64,000 nt of DNA from Gordonia prachuapensis (lineage in GTDB: Bacteria; Actinomycetota; Actinomycetes; Mycobacteriales; Mycobacteriaceae), in contig NZ_JAZDUE010000009.1 of the NCBI RefSeq assembly GCF_036350515.1, positions 165,820-229,819 of the forward strand. The letters are read 5' to 3'. Positions 1 through 7,306 of this stretch are shown here, piece by piece (position 1 is the stretch's first letter; each line of letters opens with the position of its first letter). The notes below the pieces were generated by a model. That model saw only the letters and a program-made list of their open reading frames with translations. It searched no databases and had not been told where the DNA came from. Position numbers and translations under genes: made by a program.

Positions 1-731
1 ATGGTCCAGTTCAGTTCGATGTCGTCGAACCGGTCCCCGGCGACGTCGCGGATGCGGGCGACCCGCTCCGCGGTCTTCTCGATGGTCATGTCCGACAGCC
101 GCATCTTGCCGTCGCGAGTCGTCGACGGCGCGACGGAGATGATGTCGGCGTGCTTGGCGGCCAGCGCGAGCATCTTGGGACCGCCGCCGCCGACCGCGAT
201 CGGCGGCCGGGGGCCCTGCCGGGGTCGAGGCGAGCCCTCGAGTCCGCTGATCTGATAGAACTCGCCGGCGAAGTCCACGGTCTGCCCGCGCATGAGGCCA
301 TCCAGGATGGTCAGCGCCTCGTCGAGGCGACGGATGCGGGTGCCCGGCGACTCGAACTCGATCCCCGCCTTGTCGAACTCCTCTTTCATCCACCCGGCAC
401 CGATGCCCAGCTCGAGCCGACCCTTCGACAGCACGTCGATCGTGGTGGCCTCTTTCGCGAGCAGCGCGGGATGCCGCCAACCGTTCGCGAGTACCGAGGT
501 GCCCAGCCGGATGGTCGAGGTGGCCTGCGTGAGGGCGCCGAGTGCGGCGATCGGCCCCACCTGGTTGCCGAGGTGATCGGGGACGGCGAACGTGTCGTAG
601 CCGTACTCCTCGGCGGTCTGCGCGAGCTTGACGAACTTGCGCGCTCCGCCCTCGTCCTTGTTGCCCTCACCACCGGCGCCGAAACGGAACGCACGCAGGT
701 TCCCGGTCTCGCTCACTCCGGTCTGGCTCAT
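1..731 (-). CDS. LLM-class F420-dependent oxidoreductase (C-terminus cut by window edge)
   Basis: The product is a luciferase-like (bacterial TIM-barrel) oxidoreductase that probably uses cofactor F420. The 243 visible residues carry the family landmarks: YGYDTFAVPDHLG near residue 40, the IRLGTSVLAN segment, a GRLELGIGAGW turn near residue 115 and PPIAVGGGGPKMLALAAKHAD near residue 185. The ATG at 731 has GGAG about 8 bases upstream. The rest of the barrel lies off the left edge. It is divergent from the flavoprotein gene at 919. The substrate cannot be read from sequence. The family call is firm; cofactor choice is inferred from the abundance of F420 enzymes in mycolic-acid actinobacteria. 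Confidence 0.85.
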   Translation of the reverse strand, partial: MSQTGVSETGNLRAFRFGAGGEGNKDEGGARKFVKLAQTAEEYGYDTFAVPDHLGNQVGPIAALGALTQATSTIRLGTSVLANGWRHPALLAKEATTIDVLSKGRLELGIGAGWMKEEFDKAGIEFESPGTRIRRLDEALTILDGLMRGQTVDFAGEFYQISGLEGSPRPRQGPRPPIAVGGGGPKMLALAAKHADIISVAPSTTRDGKMRLSDMTIEKTAERVARIRDVAGDRFDDIELNWT

Positions 732-918
732 TCACCGTCTCCTCATGCGCATGGTGCGCGTCCCTGGTGCGCATGCTGCGCGTCGCGTGCATCGGTAGCC
801 CAATCACGGTAATGCAGCGCCACCACGCCACCAAACGAAACGGGCCACGTCGTGTTTGCCCCGGCCCGCTGCGGGTACGGACATACCGGACGCGAAACCG
901 CCACAACAGGAAGTGCAC

Positions 919-2280
919 ATGACGGAACCTGTCGACCCGACCCAACCCGTCGACCGCACCGGAGGTGCCGTACGCATCGTCATCGTCGGCGCAGGCTTCG
1001 CCGGGTTCGAGACCGCCCGGCGCCTGTTGCGCCATCAGCGCTCGGACGTCGACCACCCGGTCGAGGTGACCGTGATCTCGCCGGACGACTTCATGCTGTA
1101 CACGCCCCTGCTCCCGGACGTCGCCGGCGGACTGCTCGACCCGCGCTTCGTGGCCGTCCCACTCGCGCAGGCCCTGCCCGGCGCACAGCTGGTGGCCGGC
1201 CGGGTGGAGAAAGTGGATCTCGACGGCCGCACGCTGGAGGTACGCAACCGCGAGGGAGTCGCCGAAACCGTCGAATGGGATCGCCTCGTGCTGACGCCCG
1301 GATCGGTCACCCGGCTGTTCGACATCCCCGGACTCACCGAGCACGCGCGTGGCCTCAAGACGACGACCGAGGCGCTGTATCTGCGCGATCAACTCCTCGA
1401 GCAACTCGAACTCGCCTGCCGGGAAACGGATCCGGAGATCGCGAAGGCCCGCCGTACCGTCGTCGTGGTCGGCGCCTCGTATGCCGGAGCCGAACTCACC
1501 GCACAGCTGCGCGCCCTCGCCGACGAGGTCGCCCGGCAACGCGACTTCGACCCACAGGACGTCCGATTCGTGTTGCTGGACATGGCCGATCGGGTCATGC
1601 CCGAGGTCGGCGAGAAACTGGGTGACAAGGTCCTCGAGGTGCTGCGCTCCCGCGGGATCGACGTACGGCTCGGCACCACGATCGACCGGCTGACCGCCGA
1701 GCACGCCGAACTGAGCGACGGCACCACCGTTCCCACCCGCACCGTCGCCTGGGCGGCCGGTGTGGCGGCCAGCCCGCTGATCGAGTCGCTCGGCCTGCCC
1801 GCGGAGAAGGGGCGGCTGAAGGTGCGGACCGACCTGTCGGTGCCCGGCCATCCGCATGTGTTCGCCGCCGGCGACGCGGCTGCCGTGCCCGACGTCACCA
1901 AGGACGACGCGATCACCCCGCCGACCGCGCAGCACGCCGTCCGGCAGGGCAAGGTCGTCGCACGCAATGTGCTCGCCGGCATCGGGGTGGGCTCGGCCAC
2001 CGACTACCGCCACAACGATCTCGGGCTCGTCGTCGACCTCGGACCCCGGTTCGCCGTCGCCAACCCCGTCGGCATCCACCTCTCGGGGTATGCGGCCAAG
2101 GCGGTCACGCGGGCGTATCACCTGTTCTCGCTGCCGCGCGGCGCCAACCGGATGGCGGTTGCGGCCGCCTACCTGGGTGATGCGGTGTACCCCCGGCCGC
2201 TGGTGTCCTTCGGGCTCGTCAGCGACGACGAGGCGTCGTTGACGCGCAGTCAGGGGATACCGACGTCATCCGAGTCCTGA
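919..2280 (+). CDS. NAD(P)/FAD-dependent oxidoreductase, type II NADH dehydrogenase-like
   Basis: A 453-residue flavoprotein of the NDH-2/pyridine nucleotide-disulfide oxidoreductase fold, expected to move electrons from NADH to quinone at the inner membrane face. It has an N-terminal FAD-binding Rossmann motif (IVIVGAGFAGFETARRL), a second nucleotide-binding motif (VVVVGASYAGAELTAQL near residue 175) and the C-terminal FAD motif HVFAAGDAAAVPD near residue 313. I chose the ATG at 919, with AGGAAG 6 bases upstream, over an in-frame ATG at 856 that would add 21 unconserved residues. It stands alone and ends before a large hairpin shared with the convergent lipase gene. It could instead be a related NADH:acceptor oxidoreductase. 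Confidence 0.85.
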   Translation: MTEPVDPTQPVDRTGGAVRIVIVGAGFAGFETARRLLRHQRSDVDHPVEVTVISPDDFMLYTPLLPDVAGGLLDPRFVAVPLAQALPGAQLVAGRVEKVDLDGRTLEVRNREGVAETVEWDRLVLTPGSVTRLFDIPGLTEHARGLKTTTEALYLRDQLLEQLELACRETDPEIAKARRTVVVVGASYAGAELTAQLRALADEVARQRDFDPQDVRFVLLDMADRVMPEVGEKLGDKVLEVLRSRGIDVRLGTTIDRLTAEHAELSDGTTVPTRTVAWAAGVAASPLIESLGLPAEKGRLKVRTDLSVPGHPHVFAAGDAAAVPDVTKDDAITPPTAQHAVRQGKVVARNVLAGIGVGSATDYRHNDLGLVVDLGPRFAVANPVGIHLSGYAAKAVTRAYHLFSLPRGANRMAVAAAYLGDAVYPRPLVSFGLVSDDEASLTRSQGIPTSSES

Positions 2281-2299
2281 GGAGGGAGCTTCCCCCGAC

Positions 2300-2418
2300 C
2301 CCTGAGGAGCGAGCTTGCGAGCGCGCCGCCCTGAGGAGCGAGCCTGCGAGCGTCACGAAGGGTCACGAAGGGCGGCCCTTCGTGACGGCCCTCCGCAAGC
2401 TCCGGACCTCCTCAGGGA
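2300..2418. repeat. Dispersed hairpin repeat, likely bidirectional terminator
   Basis: Two direct copies of CCCTGAGGAGCGAGC(T/C)TGCG lie at about 2300 and 2329, the second continuing into AGCGTCACGAAGGG. An imperfect inverted copy (CCCTTCGTGACG ... CCTCCTCAGGG) follows at about 2376-2418, so the RNA would fold into a stem with arms of roughly 40 bases. It sits between two convergent genes, where it could end both transcripts. Related copies occur near 7261, 63433 and 63862. Confidence 0.7.
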
Positions 2419-2431
2419 CCAGGTGGGCAAC

Positions 2432-3427
2432 TCAGTAGTGCGCCGGCCGCGGCGCCTCGGCGATCACCTGATCGGCCCAGCCGTACATCCACTGCGTCGC
2501 CGACGCGCCGTCGAGGGACCAGTAGTCGGTGGTCGCGTACATGGCGTGCACCGGGTTGTTGATCGCCCCCGCCAGCTGGCTGACCGCCCGGACCGGGTTG
2601 GTGACCGTGGGCGAATCACAGATCAGATCACCTGGGGCGCAGATGGATTGGACACGATCCTGGAGCTCACCGAAGCCGCCGTCCCGGGGACCGGTCATGG
2701 TGATGCCCGGCACCAGACGCCCCATCCCGGCGAGCGCGACCTCGGCGCCCACCCCGCTCGGCGACGGCCCGATGTCGTTCTGTTCGCCCGGCTGTCGGCG
2801 TCCGTCGGCGATGAGCCCGACCCCGAGGACGAGGTCCTGATCGGCCGGGTCGAGCACGCCGCGACCGTTGCCGATGTTGCTGGCGAGGTCGCCGGCGATC
2901 ACCGCCCCCTGGGAGAAGCCCATGATGACGTAGCGGGTCAAGGGGCAGTCGCGGTTGGTCTGGATCATCTTGCCGGCGGCCCGCTTGTAGCCCTGTGACC
3001 GGGAGAAGTCGTAGTCGCGCTGGCGGTCACCGAGGTTCGTCGGATTCCGGAACTGCGCGACGTACGGCACGGTGTAGACGCTGGTGCGTGACTGCGGGTA
3101 TTCGTCGGCGATCGCACCCGAGACCCGCAACATCAGCGACTGCGGGTTCGCGGTCGGCGTGTACGGGTCGTCGTCGGCCGCCGACTCCCAGGTGCCCGGG
3201 ATGACGAGGGTCAGGACGTCGGGGCAGTCGGCGGACTGGGCGTCGGGCCGCTGCCTCGGCTCACTGGTGGTGTCGTCCGGTCCGATCGGGAGGCGCGGCG
3301 GACCGGGCTGCAGCAACACGACCACCAGCACCACGATCAGGATGATCGCGACGACGGCGAGCAGACCGAGGAACAGCAGGATCTTCGGCAGTCGCCGCTT
3401 GCGGCGCTGCGCACTTCGTGCGTTCAC
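2432..3427 (-). CDS. Cutinase-family envelope lipase (Rv3802c-like)
   Basis: A 331-residue alpha/beta hydrolase of the cutinase family. An N-terminal transmembrane anchor (about residues 17-38) is followed by an extracytoplasmic domain with VLTLVIPGTWES, the nucleophile elbow GFSQGA (about residue 170), a CAPGDLICD segment supplying the aspartate, and a late histidine (NNPVHAMY). Position beside Ag85 and arabinogalactan genes matches M. tuberculosis Rv3802c, an essential phospholipase/thioesterase tied to mycolate metabolism; that role is by analogy. The start is GTG at 3427, three bases after the stop of the DUF732-like gene, so the two are probably co-transcribed. Confidence 0.87.
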   Translation of the reverse strand: MNARSAQRRKRRLPKILLFLGLLAVVAIILIVVLVVVLLQPGPPRLPIGPDDTTSEPRQRPDAQSADCPDVLTLVIPGTWESAADDDPYTPTANPQSLMLRVSGAIADEYPQSRTSVYTVPYVAQFRNPTNLGDRQRDYDFSRSQGYKRAAGKMIQTNRDCPLTRYVIMGFSQGAVIAGDLASNIGNGRGVLDPADQDLVLGVGLIADGRRQPGEQNDIGPSPSGVGAEVALAGMGRLVPGITMTGPRDGGFGELQDRVQSICAPGDLICDSPTVTNPVRAVSQLAGAINNPVHAMYATTDYWSLDGASATQWMYGWADQVIAEAPRPAHY

Positions 3428-3430
3428 GGG

Positions 3431-4003
3431 TCAGCAGTAATGCTGGTCGGCGGCCTTGATGACCTTGTCGGCCTTGGCGTTGGCCTCTGCGACGGTCTCG
3501 GTGCCGGGGCCGACCGAGGCGGTGACGAACGCCTTCACCGTGACGGGGTCGGTGCCCTTCTTCCGCTCGTTGCACACGTACTCGGCCATCGTGAGCGCGA
3601 CCGAGTTGTCGGTGTCACCCATGAACTCGACGTTCTCGGCCTTCAGCTGCGCGAGGTAGGCCTGCCCCTTGGGGCCGACCTCCTGCCCTTCGGGTCCGGG
3701 GAAGTTCTGCGGGACGTCGGTCTCGGGATTCGGCGCGGTCGCGGGCAGCGCGCCGGAGTCCGACTCCTGTTCCCGGGTGGTCTCCTCGGTGCGATCGTCG
3801 TCGGAATCCGCGGTCGCGCTGGGCGACGCCGAGGCCGACTCGTCGGCCGAGGTGGGGGACGTCGAGTACATCGACGTGGTCGTGACCGGATTGCTCGTGA
3901 TCGGCGCGGTGGCCGTCGAATCGTCGGCGCACGCCGACACCGAACCCACTGTCAGCGCGAGTCCCGCCGCGATCATCGCGAGTTGCAGAAACTTTCGGGT
4001 CAT
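3431..4003 (-). CDS. DUF732-type putative lipoprotein
   Basis: A 190-residue secreted protein of unknown function. The start is a signal peptide ending in a lipobox-like VSAC, then a Ser/Thr/Ala-rich low-complexity linker of about 60 residues, then a C-terminal DUF732-like domain (YLAQLKAENVEFMGDTDN ... EYVCNERKKG ... HYC) with two cysteines that could form a disulfide. ATG 4003 has GAGGAAAG upstream; an in-frame GTG at 4021 has no better site. It lies immediately upstream of the cutinase-like gene. DUF732 proteins are small secreted proteins common in mycobacteria, with no assigned activity. Confidence 0.8.
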   Translation of the reverse strand: MTRKFLQLAMIAAGLALTVGSVSACADDSTATAPITSNPVTTTSMYSTSPTSADESASASPSATADSDDDRTEETTREQESDSGALPATAPNPETDVPQNFPGPEGQEVGPKGQAYLAQLKAENVEFMGDTDNSVALTMAEYVCNERKKGTDPVTVKAFVTASVGPGTETVAEANAKADKVIKAADQHYC

Positions 4004-4231
4004 CGTCACTTTCCTCGTCACGCCCGACCGGCGACGTCATCGTCACCGACCCGGTTCTCACACCTGCCGCGGCTCGCTCGCTGGCGATCCGCCCTTGGTC
4101 AGGCTACAGCCTCCACGGTCCGACTTCGGCGGCGCGACCCGCCCGACCAGCAGAAACGTTCCGATTCCTCAGCGAAGTCTCAGCACCGGCGACGGGTCCC
4201 GCTCAGATTGCGCCGCCGCCGTTGCCTGAGA

Positions 4232-5722
4232 TCAGCGGGTGACCTTCGCGCCGTCCGCGGCCGTCCAGACGATCCGGCCCTTCTGGAAGGTGTTCACCCG
4301 GCCCTTGCCGTCGCGGGTGGGCATCTCGTCGCTGGTCGGCAGACCCAGCTTGCCGCCCGGGCCGCCGGCCGCGACGTATTCACCGCCGATGCCGCCACCG
4401 ACCATCTTGGGTCCCTTCGGTCCGGTGATCAGTCGGCCACCGCGGAAGTCCTGGGCCTTGCCACCCGGCACTCCGTACACCGGAGTCAGGCATTCGCCCA
4501 GCGTCTCCTTGTGCACGTTGTAGGCCTTCGGGAATCCGACCTTGCACATCGGCCGGTCGTTCATCAGCCCCAGCGCGCCGGCGGCCTGCGGCCACGACTG
4601 CTGCATCTCGAACTCCCAGTACGGCCATGTGTGTGTACCGGACGGCCGGTAGACCGCCTGTCCGGGGATGCCGAGCTGGTTGAGCTTGATCGCGAACTGC
4701 TGCGAGGTGACCCTACTCAGGATCTCCAGTCCGACGCCGGAGTAGTTGGTGGCCAGCAGCGGGATGTCCGACGGACTGTCGTGCGGCCCGACGAGGCCGT
4801 TGCCCGACGACACGTACAGGCTGGTGCCGCGCAGCTTCTCGGCGTGCAGATACGGGTCGTGCTCCTTCCATGCCGGGTCGCTCGGCGGCCCGAACATCTT
4901 CATGGAGTCGTAGCCGCCGCCGTCGCGCAGCGCGAACTGGATGGCCTGCGGCATGCCGTAGGAGGTCATCTGCAGGATGCCCGAGAAGGATGCGGCGTAC
5001 TTGTAGAAGCCCGGATTACGGCTGGCCAGCATCATCGCGGCCGAACCGCCCATCGACAGGCCCTGGATACCGCGGACGTCGGTGGAGCGCCAGTCACCTT
5101 CCAGGATCGGCGGGAGCTCCCGGATCAGGAAGGTCTCCCACTGGTAGTTCTTGCCCTTGTCCGGTTCCTTCCAGTCGGTGTAGAAGCTGGATTCACCACC
5201 GATCGGCAGGACCACGTTGACGTTCTTGTCGCGGTAGAAGTTCTCGATGTCGGTGTTGATGATCCAGCCGCTCTGGTCCTCCTGCGCCCGCAGGCCGTCG
5301 AGAGTGACCAGTTGCGGGAACTTGTCCTTCGGCTTGGACCACCAGTCGCGGGCGAGCAGGATCTGCACCTGGATGTTGGTCTTCATCGCCGGCGAGTGGA
5401 CCCACAGTGCGACGCGACGATCCGTGTACCAGAACGTGTTGGTCACCCGGGCGGGTTCGGTGGCAGCCGCAGGCACCGGCGCGGGTGGCGGCGCGGCGGA
5501 CTCCGGGGCGGCGGGGGGCGGTTGGACCGCCGGCGCGCCGGGCGGGTCGTCCGGTGCCGCACCGGCCGGGACGACCGGTGCGGTGAGCACCAGTACCGTC
5601 GCCGCGGCTCCCGCGACTCCGGTCAGCCATCGTCGGGCGGTCCCGGTGTTCCGCCCCCGTTCACTACACGTCGTGTCCCACGTCCTGCGCGTCACGACGT
5701 GCCGAAACCCATGCCAGTTCAC
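4232..5722 (-). CDS. Ag85-type mycolyltransferase with C-terminal LGFP repeat
   Basis: A 496-residue secreted esterase-family mycolyltransferase that would transfer mycolic acids between trehalose monomycolate and arabinogalactan or a second trehalose. After a signal/TM segment (about residues 30-55) and a Pro/Ala-rich linker comes the Ag85 alpha/beta-hydrolase domain, with the nucleophile motif GLSMGGSAAM (about residue 222) and the catalytic histidine in GTHTWPYWEFEMQ (about residue 365). The last 70 residues form an LGFP module (GGKLGLPTSDE, RVNTFQKGRIVW) that anchors proteins to the cell wall in corynebacteria and relatives. The start is GTG 5722, with AAGGAG 7 bases upstream. The LGFP tail distinguishes it from the shorter neighbour. 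Confidence 0.92.
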   Translation of the reverse strand: MNWHGFRHVVTRRTWDTTCSERGRNTGTARRWLTGVAGAAATVLVLTAPVVPAGAAPDDPPGAPAVQPPPAAPESAAPPPAPVPAAATEPARVTNTFWYTDRRVALWVHSPAMKTNIQVQILLARDWWSKPKDKFPQLVTLDGLRAQEDQSGWIINTDIENFYRDKNVNVVLPIGGESSFYTDWKEPDKGKNYQWETFLIRELPPILEGDWRSTDVRGIQGLSMGGSAAMMLASRNPGFYKYAASFSGILQMTSYGMPQAIQFALRDGGGYDSMKMFGPPSDPAWKEHDPYLHAEKLRGTSLYVSSGNGLVGPHDSPSDIPLLATNYSGVGLEILSRVTSQQFAIKLNQLGIPGQAVYRPSGTHTWPYWEFEMQQSWPQAAGALGLMNDRPMCKVGFPKAYNVHKETLGECLTPVYGVPGGKAQDFRGGRLITGPKGPKMVGGGIGGEYVAAGGPGGKLGLPTSDEMPTRDGKGRVNTFQKGRIVWTAADGAKVTR

Positions 5723-5813
5723 CCTCTGACTCCTTCACACCACCTGAGTTTGACGACGTTCGACCAGGTGAGTGTGTAACTCTTTCCCCAGAAGTCACAA
5801 CAACCTCACAGAC

Positions 5814-5856
5814 AACAGAACGCCCTACGTGTTTCTTACACGTAGGGCGTTCTGTT
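5814..5856 (-). terminator. Perfect 19-bp hairpin between mycolyltransferase genes
   Basis: AACAGAACGCCCTACGTGT (5814-5832), a 5-base loop, then its exact reverse complement (5838-5856). A short T tract follows on the plus side and a T-rich GTTGTCTGTG on the minus side. Both flanking genes read on the minus strand, so it most likely ends the upstream mycolyltransferase transcript. A perfect stem this long could also be a protein-binding site. Confidence 0.75.
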
Positions 5857-5943
5857 TTGGTTGCGCCACGCTGTTACGCGTGGGATTTCTGTGACTGAAG
5901 TGGCTCGGCCCCGCTTGTGCCGTGGACCGCAGCCGTCAGACGG

Positions 5944-6927
5944 TCAGCGGAAGAAGCCTCGGTTCTTGGCGTTCCACAGCATGTCCTGCCAGTAACCCCA
6001 GGCGTGGGTGCCGTTCGAGTAGTAGGTCATCAACGGCAGACCCTGGACGAATGCGGCGGCCTCGAACGCCTTGGCCTGGGTGAAGGCCAGGACCTCGAGG
6101 GTCGAACCCTTGAACAGGTCGTCGAAGACGTTCGGCAGGGAGTTGTACTGGCCGAACAGACCGTTGCCGGACCCGATGAACACCTTCATGCCGTGCATGC
6201 GGTTGATGTTCATGAACGGATCGTTGGAGATCCAACGCGGGCTCCACGGCGGGCCCCACATGCTGTCGATGTTCCACGGCTTCGGGTCGACGTCGAACAT
6301 CGCCAGACGCAGCGCGGTGCGCATGCCCGGTGCGTTGAGGAAGTTGTAGCCGGACAGCGAGGCCACGCGGTCGAAGTTGTGGCGGTTCTGCGCGCCGATG
6401 ACGAGGGCGGCGTTACCACCGGAGGAGAGTCCGGCGATGGCATAGCGGCCGCTCGGCCCGCGGAAGCCGCGACGATCGAGCTCTCGGATCAGAGTCTTGG
6501 TGATGACGCAGTTCCACGTGTAGCGGTACGGCTGATTGTTGAAGTTGCTGGGGGCATCCCAGTCGGAGTAGAAGCTCGCGGGGCCGCCGATCGGCTCGAC
6601 GACGTTGACGCCGGAGCGCACCATCTCCTGGACGTTGGTGTTGATCTCCCAGCCGCTGTAGTCGTACTGGGCGCGCATACCGTCGAGCAGGATGGCGGTC
6701 TTGTAGTTGCCGGGGCGCTTCCACGCACGAACCTTGACGTTCGGCATACCGCAACCGTTGACCCAGAACTCCTGTTTGCCGACCTGGGTGCCGTTGACCC
6801 GAGCGGCCGCATCACCGGCACCGATCACACCGGCCAGCCCGATCACGGTCGCCATCGCGATGAAAGCGGCGACGAATCGGTTCCGCGCCCACCCGGCCCT
6901 TCGCGGACTGGCAGCAGCTTCACGCAT
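5944..6927 (-). CDS. Ag85-type mycolyltransferase (short form)
   Basis: A 327-residue secreted Ag85-family protein without an LGFP tail. The signal peptide (RNRFVAAFIAMATVIGLAG) ends near an AAA processing site at about residue 42. The domain shows YKTAILLDGMRAQYDYSGWE, the nucleophile motif GLSSGGNAAL (about residue 167) and the catalytic histidine in NGTHAWGYWQDML. ATG 6927 follows an AGGGAG about 10 bases away. Role as for the neighbour: mycolate transfer outside the membrane. The two copies are clearly diverged paralogues, and the long upstream region suggests separate regulation. Confidence 0.92.
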   Translation of the reverse strand: MREAAASPRRAGWARNRFVAAFIAMATVIGLAGVIGAGDAAARVNGTQVGKQEFWVNGCGMPNVKVRAWKRPGNYKTAILLDGMRAQYDYSGWEINTNVQEMVRSGVNVVEPIGGPASFYSDWDAPSNFNNQPYRYTWNCVITKTLIRELDRRGFRGPSGRYAIAGLSSGGNAALVIGAQNRHNFDRVASLSGYNFLNAPGMRTALRLAMFDVDPKPWNIDSMWGPPWSPRWISNDPFMNINRMHGMKVFIGSGNGLFGQYNSLPNVFDDLFKGSTLEVLAFTQAKAFEAAAFVQGLPLMTYYSNGTHAWGYWQDMLWNAKNRGFFR

Positions 6928-7306
6928 CGACTGATATCTCCCTCTGTCATCCGACGACCGGGGACGTCTTCCCCCATCGCCGAATCCTGCTACGACACCC
7001 GGCCGCTGGTCCTCCCCCGAAAGCACCTCGGCGCAGTGGGTGATTCTGTGCGAATCACTCGCCGATCAGCCGAAATTCGGCTGTTGGCACCGTTTCGGGA
7101 GCCTATTGCATAGCCAATTCGCTGACAAACGCTGTGACTGCTCTCACATCGGTCCGTCGGCGAGCCGTTATGCGACAAGCGGCGTGGGTGTCCTGGTCAC
7201 GTTGATCTATCGACCAAGTCCGCGCGAACGTTACCGATTCGAGATGTGTCCGGGCAAACCGAGCCCTTCGAGACGCTCGCAAGCTCGCTCCTCAGGAACC
7301 GGAACA
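6928..7306. other. Intergenic region with two perfect palindromes and a repeat copy
   Basis: These 379 bases hold no convincing gene. Upstream of the short mycolyltransferase are GTGATTC-N5-GAATCAC (7040-7058) and CAGCCGAA-A-TTCGGCTG (7067-7083), both perfect and close together, which look like operators or RNA hairpins. Near 7261-7300 is a copy, inverted relative to 2300, of the CCTGAGGAGCGAGCTTGCGAGCG repeat. It lies just beyond the aftB stop and may act as that operon's terminator. Confidence 0.6.

Noticed and set aside
3440..5779. A 779-codon open frame on the plus strand
   Set aside because: It is antisense to the DUF732-like and LGFP mycolyltransferase genes, has Arg/Gly/Val-rich composition and no family motifs: a GC-driven shadow.
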